Below are positions 33,803 to 41,365 of a stretch of 41,365 nucleotides of DNA, in pieces. A program made the translations under genes and the position numbers. Numbering within the stretch: position 1 is the stretch's first letter; every line of letters begins with the position of its first letter. Under the pieces are notes generated by a model that saw nothing but the letters and a program-made list of their open reading frames with translations, did not search any database and was not told the origin of the DNA. The DNA is from Streptococcus sp. (GTDB lineage: Bacteria; Bacillota; Bacilli; Lactobacillales; Streptococcaceae): NCBI GenBank assembly GCA_030528055.1, contig JAUMZQ010000017.1:1-41365 (forward strand). The letters run 5' to 3'.

Positions 33803-34291
33803 GTGAAATATAGAAAAAAACGACAAATTAAGCAAACAGCACGACCTTATATCATAGGAATATGTGTTTTGATAGCTGTGTTAATCTTTTCTTTTTTCTC
33901 TATTCTGTGGATTTCTACGGAGCCAAAACGTGTGGCTAAACAAGAAAGTTTAAAAATAGCAAAGAAGTATGCAGATTTAGAAAAGGTTACTAGTTTTTCT
34001 ATCTATAATGGTGATAAGACTTATTATAGTTTAATTGGTAAAACTAGTAAAAATAAAGATATCGCAGTATTGATTACTAAAACTTCAAATAAAGTATTTA
34101 GCTATTCTTTATCAGATGGGGCAAGTCAAAAAGAAGCAGAGCAGGTTGCAAAAGAAAATGGAGCAACTTCTATTGATAAAGTAGTATTTGGCTATTGGAA
34201 TGATCAACCAATTTGGGAGATTAAGTCTGGAAATGCTTATTATATTGTTAGTTTTAAAGACAAGACATTGCTCAATAAGGAGGGGCTATGA
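33803..34291 (+). CDS. YpmB-like protein (DUF5590)
   Basis: The 162-residue protein has a basic N-terminus (KYRKKRQIKQTARP), one membrane helix (about 15-35) and an extracytoplasmic region of two PepSY-like units (SLKIAKKYADLEKVTSFSIYNGD, then KEAEQVAKENGA...WNDQPIWEIK). This is the DUF5590/YpmB type that typically precedes aspartate aminotransferase and asnS in Firmicutes. The start is GTG, directly after a -10 box. Its stop overlaps the aspC ATG by 4 bases. Confidence 0.85.
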   Translation: MKYRKKRQIKQTARPYIIGICVLIAVLIFSFFSILWISTEPKRVAKQESLKIAKKYADLEKVTSFSIYNGDKTYYSLIGKTSKNKDIAVLITKTSNKVFSYSLSDGASQKEAEQVAKENGATSIDKVVFGYWNDQPIWEIKSGNAYYIVSFKDKTLLNKEGL

Positions 34292-35466
34292 AATTATCAA
34301 ATCGTGTGTTAAATATGGAAGAAAGTGCGACTTTAGCCAGTGATGCAAGGGTAAAAGTTTTAAAAAATCAAGGAAGAGATATTTTATCTTTAACGTTGGG
34401 AGAACCAGATTTCCCAACACCTGTAAATATTCAAAATGCTGCGATTGATTCTATAAAAAGTGGTCGAGCTAGTTTTTATACTGTAACAAGTGGTCTGCCA
34501 GAATTAAAGCAAGCAATTGTTGATTATATTGCTAAGTACTATGGATATGCTGTTGACTTGAATCAAATCATTGTGACAGCGGGTGCAAAATTTTCTCTCT
34601 ATGCTTATTTTATGAGCGTGATTAATCCAGGTGATGAGGTCATTATTCCAACTCCTTATTGGGTAAGTTATGGTGATCAAGTTAAGATAGCCGAAGGTGT
34701 ACCAGTCTTTGTCCCAGCAACCGAAGAACATGATTTCAAAGTGACTGTCGAACAATTGGAAGAAGCAAGGACAGATAAAACAAAAGTTTTGGTTCTAAAT
34801 TCTCCATCTAATCCTACAGGAATGATTTACAGTGCAGAAGAATTACTAGCTATTGGAAATTGGGCTGTGCAACATGATATTTTGATATTGGCTGACGATA
34901 TCTATGGTCGTTTGGTATATAATGGCAATCATTTTACACCGATTTCGAGTTTATCAGAGGCTATTCGTAAACAAACTGTTGTGATTAACGGAGTGTCTAA
35001 GTCGTATTCAATGACTGGTTGGCGTATCGGTTATGCGGTTGGTGATTCTACTATTATTGCCGCTATGTCAAAAATCGCTGGGCAAACAACTTCCAATCCT
35101 ACTGCAGCAGCACAATATGCTGCCATAGAAGCCCTAACAGGAAGTCAAGACACAGTGGAAACAATGCGTCAAGCCTTTGAAGAACGGCTAAATACTGTTT
35201 ATCCATTGTTATCAGAAGTTCCAGGATTTGAGGTAGTCAAACCACAAGGTGCTTTTTACTTCTTTCCGAATGTGAAAAAAGCAATGGAAATGAAAGGCTA
35301 TACAGATGTGACAGAGTTTACTTCAGCTATTTTAGAAGAAGTGGGAGTAGGTCTTGTTACTGGCGCTGGTTTTGGAGCTTCAGAAAATATTCGATTTAGT
35401 TATGCTACAGATTTAGATACACTGATAGAAGCCGTGAATCGTTTGCACCAATTTATGAAAAAATAA
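34288..35466 (+). CDS. aspC: Aspartate aminotransferase (class I PLP)
   Basis: The 392-residue enzyme has GEPDFPTP at the N-terminus, NSPSNPTG in the middle, ILADDIYGRLVY with the PLP-N1 Asp and SKSYSMTGWRIGY with the Schiff-base Lys, typical of subgroup I-gamma aspartate aminotransferases. It interconverts aspartate and oxaloacetate. An AAGGAGG ribosome site lies within the end of the preceding gene. Confidence 0.93.
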   Translation: MKLSNRVLNMEESATLASDARVKVLKNQGRDILSLTLGEPDFPTPVNIQNAAIDSIKSGRASFYTVTSGLPELKQAIVDYIAKYYGYAVDLNQIIVTAGAKFSLYAYFMSVINPGDEVIIPTPYWVSYGDQVKIAEGVPVFVPATEEHDFKVTVEQLEEARTDKTKVLVLNSPSNPTGMIYSAEELLAIGNWAVQHDILILADDIYGRLVYNGNHFTPISSLSEAIRKQTVVINGVSKSYSMTGWRIGYAVGDSTIIAAMSKIAGQTTSNPTAAAQYAAIEALTGSQDTVETMRQAFEERLNTVYPLLSEVPGFEVVKPQGAFYFFPNVKKAMEMKGYTDVTEFTSAILEEVGVGLVTGAGFGASENIRFSYATDLDTLIEAVNRLHQFMKK

Positions 35467-35475
35467 ACTAAAAAG

Positions 35476-35500
35476 AGTAGCCTTAGGGTTATTTTTTTTA
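35476..35500 (+). terminator. Terminator after aspC
   Basis: A 7-bp stem AGTAGCC/GGTTATT (two wobbles), 4-nt loop and a long T run. Weak stem, good tail. Confidence 0.55.
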
Positions 35501-35549
35501 GAATTTTTTGTGGAATTACCTTTCAAAGATGGCTATTCATGACGCTTTA

Positions 35550-35558
35550 TGATAAAAT
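35550..35558 (+). promoter_or_regulatory. Extended -10 promoter upstream of the I42/asnS region
   Basis: TGATAAAAT with no clear -35. It would produce a leader of about 140 nt before the I42 gene. Two short frames lie in that leader: MKTFLKTNG after AAGGAAG (35589-35618), and the asnS-like frame at 35640. Confidence 0.5.
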
Positions 35559-35629
35559 ATAGAACAGATATTCAAAGAGTGAAGGAAGATGAAAACGTTC
35601 TTAAAAACTAATGGATAAATAATGTAGAA

Positions 35630-35702
35630 AAGGGAAAATATGTCTAAGAACTATACTTTCGTCAAAGATTGCGTAATTCTAAGAATGAAAAGTGTAGAGT
35701 GA
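35630..35702 (+). repeat. Partial duplicate of the asnS ribosome site and first codons
   Basis: About 37 bases from 35630 resemble the region around the asnS start at 36155. Both read TAGAAAAGG, an A-rich spacer and ATGTCTAAGAA, followed by similar codons (MSKNYT here, MSKKYT in asnS). The frame from 35640 stops after 20 codons (35700-35702), directly before the I42 gene. The I42 gene is therefore bracketed by two copies of the asnS start region. Confidence 0.65.
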
Positions 35703-35703
35703 A

Positions 35704-36141
35704 GTGATTGTAAAAAACAAAAAACGGATACTGATAATCGTTGCAATATTGTCAGTAATTGCTGTAGCAACCAGCTATTTTTTATTAGAAAAGTCTTATC
35801 CAGATATTGTATCTTATGGTTATTCTGGAAAGAAGTTTCATTTCAGATTAAAGAGTAATGGGAGTACAGGTTTTTCATGGGAAACCACCGCAAATCCTTC
35901 AAAAAATCTGACAATTACAGAAAATGAAGAAGCGAAACCCTCTGATGGTTCCCCGTTAGGTGTTGAAACACAAACTCAAATTACTGGAAAAGTTTTAGAG
36001 GACGGTCAATCGCATTTGACCCTTATTTACAAGCAAAATTGGTCAGGTGGAGAAGTTGCTTCAAAATATAAAGTAACCATATACAGTAAGGATAATGAAA
36101 TTAAATCATTAAAAATAAATAAGATAGAAAATAAAAATTAG
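35704..36141 (+). CDS. Membrane-anchored chagasin-like (I42) protease inhibitor domain protein
   Basis: The 145-residue protein has an N-terminal anchor (about 8-28) and one beta-rich domain outside the membrane. GSTGFSWE (53-60) matches the NPTTGFxW loop of chagasin-type (MEROPS I42) inhibitors. [13 protein letters not shown] (about 104-116) matches the later LxLxYxRPW block in a diverged form, with Asn-Trp in place of Pro-Trp. I42 proteins block papain-type cysteine proteases. The start is GTG with a weak ribosome site, directly after the asnS-like duplicate. Confidence 0.65.
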   Translation: MIVKNKKRILIIVAILSVIAVATSYFLLEKSYPDIVSYGYSGKKFHFRLKSNGSTGFSWETTANPSKNLTITENEEAKPSDGSPLGVETQTQITGKVLEDGQSHLTLIYKQNWSGGEVASKYKVTIYSKDNEIKSLKINKIENKN

Positions 36142-36154
36142 AAAAGGAAAAGAT

Positions 36155-37501
36155 ATGTCTAAGAAATACACTTCTATTATTGATGTTAAAAACCATGTTG
36201 GAGATGAGGTAACGATTGGAGCATGGGTCGCTAACAAATCTGGAAAAGGGAAGATTGCTTTTCTCCAACTGCGTGATGGATCAGCATTTTTTCAGGCTGT
36301 TGCATTTAAACCAAACTTTATTGAAAAATTTGGTGAAGAATTAGGAACAGAAAAGTTTAACACCATTAAAAAATTGAATCAAGAGACTTCTATTTTGGTT
36401 AAAGGAATTGTGAAGGAAGATGATCGTTCAAAATTTGGTTATGAGCTAGATGTAACGGATTTGGAAGTTATCGGAGAGTCACATGAATTTCCTATTACAC
36501 CAAAAGAGCATGGGACAGATTTTTTGATGGATAATCGGCATCTGTGGCTTCGTTCACGAAAGCAAACAGCTATTATGCAGATTAGAAATGCTCTTATTTA
36601 TGCATCGTATGAATTTTTTGATCAAAATGGATTTATCAAATTTGATAGTCCGATTCTTTCTGGAAATGCCGCAGAAGATTCAACAGAATTGTTTGAAACA
36701 GATTATTTTGGCAATCCAGCTTTTCTTAGTCAATCCGGTCAGTTGTACTTAGAAGCAGGAGCGATGGCTTTGGGTCGTGTTTTCGACTTTGGACCTGTTT
36801 TTCGTGCAGAAAAATCTAAAACTCGCCGTCATCTAACCGAATTTTGGATGATGGATGCAGAATACCCATTTGTTACTCATGATGAATCGCTTGATTTGCA
36901 AGAAGCCTATGTTAAATCACTCATTCAGGGAGTATTAGATAGAGCTCCACATGCTCTTGAAATTTTAGAGCGTGATACTGAACTGCTCAAAAAATATATT
37001 TCTGAACCTTTCAAACGCATCTCCTATGATGATGTTATTGATCTTTTAAAAGAACATGAAAAAGATGCTGATGCAGAATATGAACCAATTGAACGTGGTG
37101 ATGATTTTGGTTCACCACACGAAACTTGGATTTCCAACTATTTTGGTGTTCCGACTTTTGTAATCAATTATCCTGCTAGCTTCAAAGCCTTCTACATGAA
37201 GCCTGTGCCGGGCAATGAAGAACGTGTACTCTGTGCTGATTTATTGGCACCAGAAGGCTATGGTGAAATTATCGGTGGTTCTGAAAGGGAAGAAGATTAC
37301 GATAAACTGCTTGAAAAAATTAAGGAAAATGGTTTAAACCCAGAAGATTACGATTGGTATTTAGAATTGAGAAAATATGGGTCAGTACCGCATGCTGGTT
37401 TTGGACTTGGCTTAGAGCGAATGGTTACTTTTGTAGCAGGAACAAAACATATTCGTGAAGCAATACCATTCCCACGTATGTTACATCGAATTAAACCTTA
37501 A
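36155..37501 (+). CDS. asnS: Asparaginyl-tRNA synthetase
   Basis: The 448-residue class IIb synthetase has an N-terminal OB-fold anticodon domain ([24 protein letters not shown]), motif 2 ([19 protein letters not shown]) and motif 3 (GLGLERMV). [10 protein letters not shown] and the later [23 protein letters not shown] in outline place it as AsnRS rather than AspRS. The ribosome site is AAAAGGAAAAG. Monocistronic terminator downstream. Confidence 0.96.
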   Translation: MSKKYTSIIDVKNHVGDEVTIGAWVANKSGKGKIAFLQLRDGSAFFQAVAFKPNFIEKFGEELGTEKFNTIKKLNQETSILVKGIVKEDDRSKFGYELDVTDLEVIGESHEFPITPKEHGTDFLMDNRHLWLRSRKQTAIMQIRNALIYASYEFFDQNGFIKFDSPILSGNAAEDSTELFETDYFGNPAFLSQSGQLYLEAGAMALGRVFDFGPVFRAEKSKTRRHLTEFWMMDAEYPFVTHDESLDLQEAYVKSLIQGVLDRAPHALEILERDTELLKKYISEPFKRISYDDVIDLLKEHEKDADAEYEPIERGDDFGSPHETWISNYFGVPTFVINYPASFKAFYMKPVPGNEERVLCADLLAPEGYGEIIGGSEREEDYDKLLEKIKENGLNPEDYDWYLELRKYGSVPHAGFGLGLERMVTFVAGTKHIREAIPFPRMLHRIKP

Positions 37502-37562
37502 TCATAAAATGATGATATAAGAAAAATCCAGTTTATAAAAACTTTGTGATTAATAGATAGTT

Positions 37563-37606
37563 AGATTGAAGAGAAATTTAGTAAATTGTTTCTTTTCAAT
37601 CTTTTT
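37563..37606 (+). terminator. asnS terminator
   Basis: AGATTGAAGAGAAA pairs with TTTCTTTTCAATCT (one mismatch) around a 12-nt loop, followed by Ts. Confidence 0.85.
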
Positions 37607-37682
37607 ATGTTATCTAATAGCATGGAAGAAACGGTGAATAGCGATATATTAACAAGGTCTTGCTGAAATCCTATTTCATTTA

Positions 37683-37691
37683 TGATAAAAT
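37683..37691 (+). promoter_or_regulatory. Extended -10 promoter of the ABC exporter operon
   Basis: TGATAAAAT (37683-37691), about 37 bases before the first ABC start. No clear -35. Confidence 0.55.
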
Positions 37692-37727
37692 GAAAAGAAG
37701 AAAGCAAGTATGCGTCAAGGAGAATGT

Positions 37728-39476
37728 ATGAGTGATTTATTAAAATATTTTAGAGGATACAGAAAGGAAGCTTTTCTAGCTCCTCTTTTTAAGTTATTGG
37801 AGGCTGGTTTTGAATTGGCAGTTCCACTTTTAATTGCTCATATTGTGGATCACATCTTACCTAAAAAGGACTTGGCTTCTCTTTATGGTATGATTTTTCT
37901 ATTAATTGTATTAGCTAGTTTTGGAGTGATTGTAGCTATTATTGCTCAATATTATTCTTCAAAAGCTGCCGTTGGCTTTACTCAACAGTTGACTGATGCT
38001 CTTTGTCAAAAAATGTTAAAACTACCAAAGTCCAGCCGAGATGAGTTGACTATACCCAGTTTGATTACTCGTATAAGCAGTGATACCTATCAAATTCAAG
38101 TAGGAATTAATCTTTTTTTACGTCTTTTTTTAAGAGCGCCTATTATTGTTTTTGGTTCTATTATAATGGCTTTTACAATCAACTCTTCCTTGGCTCTTTT
38201 GTTTTTGTTGATGTTGGGAATTTTGGTTTTTATTAACTATTTTATTTCTTGGTTAATCAATCCTTTTTATAAAAAAATCCGTTCTTTAACGGATAAAATC
38301 GTGACTTCCATTCGCCAACAATTAGAAGGAACACGAGTTATTCGAGCATTTGGACAAGTTCAAACGGAATTACATGAATTTTCAATGCTTAATCAGGACT
38401 ACCAGACTTGGCAAATCAGAGTGGGAAAAATAGCAAATTTACTTCAACCTCTAACCTTTTTAGTAGTTAACGGAATTTTGTTGTTATTGATTTGGAATGG
38501 GTATCAGCTAATAGGAAATAATTTATTATCTCAAGGAATGTTGGTAGCTCTTGTTAACTATCTTTTGCAAATCTTGGTAGAGTTATTAAAATTAACCATG
38601 TTAATAACCTCGCTCAATCAAGCTTATATCAGTGCAAAGCGAGTTACAGAAGTTTTTTCTCAGGAAGAAGAAGATATTTTAAAAGCTTTGCCTAAAGCGG
38701 TAGCGTTGCCCAATCAATCGCTATCTCTCAGAAAAGTTCAGTTTACCTATCCAAAAGCCGCCGAACCATCCTTGAAAAATATTTCTTTTGATTTATTAGA
38801 AAAGCAAACACTAGGAGTTATTGGTGGGACTGGTTCAGGAAAAACTTCTTTGGTTCAGTTGCTTGCTTCTATTTATCCAATTACTGACGGAACCTTGTCT
38901 ATTTTTAAAAAAGGAGAGAGCCCTAAAAATCTAAAAGAGTGGCGTTCATGGGTAAGTGTAGTTCCTCAAAAGGCAGAATTGTTTCAAGGAACGGTTCGTT
39001 CTAATCTAACTTTGGGCTTGGAAAATCCAGTTACAGATAGAGAACTTTGGAAAGCTCTGGACATTGCACAAGCAAGTGAATTTATTGAGAAGAGAGAAGG
39101 TCAGCTAGAGTCAGTTGTTGCAGCATTTGGTAATAATTTCTCTGGAGGGCAACGCCAACGACTAACAATCGCTCGTGCAGTTTTAAGAAATAGTCCCTTT
39201 TTAATATTAGATGATGCAACTTCAGCTCTTGATTACATAACAGAAGCTAATTTGCTAAAAGCTATAAAAAATGAATTGGAGCAGACAAATTTGATTCTCG
39301 TTTCTCAAAGAACGGATAGCTTACGTTCTATGGACCAAATTCTTTTGTTGGACAAAGGCAAACAGATGGGATTTGGTACACATGAGGAATTGCTGGAAAC
39401 AAATCCTCTTTATCAAGAAATTTATTCTTCGCAACATGATAGTCAGGAGAGAGAAGATGAAAACGAAACAACATAA
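37728..39476 (+). CDS. Heterodimeric ABC exporter subunit with degenerate ATP site
   Basis: The 582-residue half-transporter has six membrane helices (about 10-300) and one nucleotide-binding domain. Walker A is GGTGSGKT (about 366-373) and the signature FSGGQ is canonical (about 471-475). Walker B reads LILDD, so the catalytic Glu is Asp. The H-loop position reads VSQRTDSL, so His is Gln. This is the LmrC/BmrC/TM287-type degenerate subunit. The start at 37728 is chosen because AAGGAGA is 5-6 bases upstream; an in-frame ATG 18 bases earlier has no such site. The substrate (drug, lipid or peptide) cannot be inferred. Confidence 0.9.
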   Translation: MSDLLKYFRGYRKEAFLAPLFKLLEAGFELAVPLLIAHIVDHILPKKDLASLYGMIFLLIVLASFGVIVAIIAQYYSSKAAVGFTQQLTDALCQKMLKLPKSSRDELTIPSLITRISSDTYQIQVGINLFLRLFLRAPIIVFGSIIMAFTINSSLALLFLLMLGILVFINYFISWLINPFYKKIRSLTDKIVTSIRQQLEGTRVIRAFGQVQTELHEFSMLNQDYQTWQIRVGKIANLLQPLTFLVVNGILLLLIWNGYQLIGNNLLSQGMLVALVNYLLQILVELLKLTMLITSLNQAYISAKRVTEVFSQEEEDILKALPKAVALPNQSLSLRKVQFTYPKAAEPSLKNISFDLLEKQTLGVIGGTGSGKTSLVQLLASIYPITDGTLSIFKKGESPKNLKEWRSWVSVVPQKAELFQGTVRSNLTLGLENPVTDRELWKALDIAQASEFIEKREGQLESVVAAFGNNFSGGQRQRLTIARAVLRNSPFLILDDATSALDYITEANLLKAIKNELEQTNLILVSQRTDSLRSMDQILLLDKGKQMGFGTHEELLETNPLYQEIYSSQHDSQEREDENETT

Positions 39477-41196
39477 AACTTATTTTTCTCGCCTAATGCA
39501 TGACTTATTTAGTTATAAAACTCTTTTGACCTTGATTATTTTAGGAACAATCATTCAAGTAGCCTTATCAATTTATTTGCCTATTTTAATCGGTAAAGCG
39601 ATAGATAGTGTCTTACTTTCTCATTTCAGATCTTCCTTGTTGAATCTATTATTGCAAATGGGATTAATCGTTATGATTAATGGAATAATGCAATGGATTA
39701 ATCCCTTGCTATATAACCAATTAGTTTATACTTATAGTTCTTCTTTGCGTCATCAAGTGATTGAAAAAATTTATCATCTTCCTTTAGCGTATTTGGATAA
39801 AAAGAGTAATGGAGATTTGTTAAGCCGAACAACAACAGATTTAGAACAGCTCACCATGGGCTTGTTGATGGTTTTCAATCAATTCTTAGTTGGTTTATTA
39901 ACGATTCTAGTGATGATAGTTAGCATGGCTATTATTGATGTTTATTTGTTATTATTGGTTGTTTTTTTAACTCCGATGTCGCTATTTATCGCGCATTTTA
40001 TTGCCAAAAAAAGTTATTATTTATTTCAAAAACAAACGAAGGCTCGTGGAGTTCAAACACAACTAATTGAAGAACTGTTACGTCAAGAAACATTAGTTCA
40101 AAGTTTGAATGCGCAAGCCCATTTTACAACTGCTTTTTTCAAAAGCAATCAGAGTTATTCTGATTATTCTAAGAAGGCTATCTTTTATTCTTCCTCAGTG
40201 AATCCTGCTACTCGATTCGTGAATGCCTTTATTTATGCTGTGGTTGTGGGTTTGGGAGCTATTCAGATTATTTCGGGATTTCATCTCACTATAGGACAGC
40301 TAGTGACATTTCTAAGCTATGTTAATCAATACAATAAACCTTTCAATGATATTTCTTCTGTTTTAGCAGAATTGCAAAGTGCTTTAGCTTGTGCAGAAAG
40401 GTTATATTCTATTTTAGATGAGAAAGAAGTGAATAGCGCTGGGTCAGTCCGTTTATTAGACAAAAACATAAAAGGAAATTTCCATTTTAATAAAGTAAGT
40501 TTTAGTTATGACAAAAATCAATCTTTGATTGAAAATCTATCACTTGATATTCCTTCAGGTAGCAAGATAGCCATAGTCGGACCAACAGGAGCAGGAAAAT
40601 CTACTCTTATTAATTTATTAATGCGTTTTTATCAGGTGGATAGTGGAGAAATACTATTAGACGGTCAGTCAATAACAGACTATGATTTGGAAGATTATCG
40701 TCAGCAATTTGGTATGGTATTACAAGAAACTTGGTTGAAAAAAGCTACTATTCATGAGAATATTGCCTTTGGAAAACCTAAAGCTAGTCGACAAGAGGTA
40801 GTAACAGCCGCCAAGGCTGCAAATGTCGATTTCTTTATTAGGCAACTTCCTAATGGATATGATACCTACTTGGAAGACGCAGGAAATTCTATATCTCAGG
40901 GACAACGACAACTGCTCACTATTGCACGTATTTTCTTGACTTTACCCAAAATATTAATTTTGGATGAAGCGACCTCATTCATTGATACACGAACGGAACT
41001 GCTCATTCAATCTGCCTTTAATAAATTGATGGTTGGAAAGACATGTTTTATTATTGCACATAGATTGTCAACGATTCAAAATGCAGATATTATTCTTGTG
41101 ATGGTTAATGGAAATATCGTAGAACAAGGAAATCATAGAGAACTAATGGAGAAAAAAGGAAAATATTATCAAATGAATAGAGCACAACTGTTTTGA
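39457..41196 (+). CDS. Heterodimeric ABC exporter subunit with catalytic ATP site
   Basis: The 579-residue half-transporter has six membrane helices (about 15-300) and one nucleotide-binding domain. Walker A is GPTGAGKS, Walker B LILDEATS keeps the catalytic Glu, and the H-loop IAHRLST keeps His. Its signature reads SISQGQ instead of LSGGQ. It therefore completes the pair: its Walker motifs work with the partner's FSGGQ, while its altered signature faces the partner's altered Walker B. The start at 39457 follows AGGAGA and overlaps the first gene by 20 bases, so translation is coupled. Confidence 0.91.
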   Translation: MKTKQHKTYFSRLMHDLFSYKTLLTLIILGTIIQVALSIYLPILIGKAIDSVLLSHFRSSLLNLLLQMGLIVMINGIMQWINPLLYNQLVYTYSSSLRHQVIEKIYHLPLAYLDKKSNGDLLSRTTTDLEQLTMGLLMVFNQFLVGLLTILVMIVSMAIIDVYLLLLVVFLTPMSLFIAHFIAKKSYYLFQKQTKARGVQTQLIEELLRQETLVQSLNAQAHFTTAFFKSNQSYSDYSKKAIFYSSSVNPATRFVNAFIYAVVVGLGAIQIISGFHLTIGQLVTFLSYVNQYNKPFNDISSVLAELQSALACAERLYSILDEKEVNSAGSVRLLDKNIKGNFHFNKVSFSYDKNQSLIENLSLDIPSGSKIAIVGPTGAGKSTLINLLMRFYQVDSGEILLDGQSITDYDLEDYRQQFGMVLQETWLKKATIHENIAFGKPKASRQEVVTAAKAANVDFFIRQLPNGYDTYLEDAGNSISQGQRQLLTIARIFLTLPKILILDEATSFIDTRTELLIQSAFNKLMVGKTCFIIAHRLSTIQNADIILVMVNGNIVEQGNHRELMEKKGKYYQMNRAQLF

Positions 41197-41275
41197 CATT
41201 TTGTGAATAGAATAAAGACCTTAATATTTAAAACAATTATTTTAAAGAAAAAGTTTATTATTTGAGTTGATAAAG

Positions 41276-41304
41276 TTGCTTATTCTATAAAATTAAAGTA
41301 GAAT
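41276..41304 (+). promoter_or_regulatory. Promoter of the gene at the window end
   Basis: TTGCTT (41276-41281), a 17-bp spacer and TAGAAT (41299-41304). The spacer edge and -10 form an inverted repeat ATTCTA, 11 bases, TAGAAT, which could be an operator. Confidence 0.5.
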
Positions 41305-41349
41305 AGACAACATAGGATTATTAAAAGTTTAAAGGGAGATTATAGGAAA

Positions 41350-41365
41350 ATGGGAGAAAAGTTTA
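41350..41365 (+). CDS. Start of a partial gene, product unknown
   Basis: ATG at 41350 follows an AAAGGGAGA ribosome site and a promoter about 50 bases upstream. Only MGEKF is visible before the window ends. Confidence 0.5.

Noticed and set aside
35640..35702. 20-codon frame MSKNYT... as a real leader peptide gene
   Set aside because: Better explained as a duplicate of the asnS start; no terminator or control codons that would make an attenuator.

Overview
The window is a chromosomal segment of a low-GC Firmicute, almost certainly a viridans-type Streptococcus. The support is gene content and order: a shikimate/tyrosine cluster (aroD-aroE-aroB-aroC-tyrA-ylbF), MurT/GatD next to cdaA-cdaR-glmM, an rmlACB cluster, an LPXTG-anchored serine-rich-repeat remnant, a pneumococcal-like second deformylase gene, and AAGGAG-type ribosome sites with extended -10 (TGnTATAAT) promoters. 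The species cannot be fixed from sequence alone. No tRNA, rRNA or CRISPR array was seen.

Layout. 1-489 is the decayed 3' end of a serine-rich-repeat adhesin gene. 502-2987 holds a GNAT acetyltransferase and a convergent amylase-NUDIX pair. 3181-7499 is an accessory island bounded by a perfect 38-bp direct repeat. It carries a lipoprotein, an N-terminal-lipase toxin-like protein and two small helical proteins. This looks like a streptococcal version of the staphylococcal TslA type VII secretion lipase module with a Csa1/TilA-type immunity lipoprotein. After it come an IS30-family transposase broken by three frameshifts and a probable ~150-nt structured RNA with its own promoter and terminator. 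7516-13389 is core: rpsU, the lapA/gatD/murT operon on the minus strand (lipid II amidation), and divergently cdaA-cdaR-glmM (c-di-AMP synthesis and glucosamine-1-phosphate). 13493-20055 is an rRNA-methyltransferase/shikimate operon. 20283-22958 is rmlA-rmlC-rmlB (dTDP-rhamnose). 22991-26390 holds a deformylase paralogue, an SGNH hydrolase, YpmS, CutC and an MmcQ/YjbR protein.

26383-29162 is a vitamin B6 salvage unit: a MocR-type PdxR regulator divergent from pyridoxal kinase and an ECF S component. 29249-31448 holds hemolysin III, a DUF1836 regulator, YaaA and a 63-residue protein. 31512-33704 is a small accessory stretch with a gene relic, a membrane-anchored hypothetical protein, an FMN reductase that appears to start at ATA, and a MarR regulator. 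33791-37606 is ypmB-aspC, a chagasin-like (I42) inhibitor and asnS. 37683-41196 encodes a heterodimeric ABC exporter with one degenerate ATP site, and a further gene starts at the window end.

Two themes stand out. The first is the lipase module with its flanking repeats and neighbouring RNA. The second is a set of five genes (murT, the rRNA methyltransferase, yaaA, marR, ypmB) whose -10 box lies only 6-7 nt before the start codon, which predicts leaderless mRNAs. One of these promoters would drive the whole shikimate operon.
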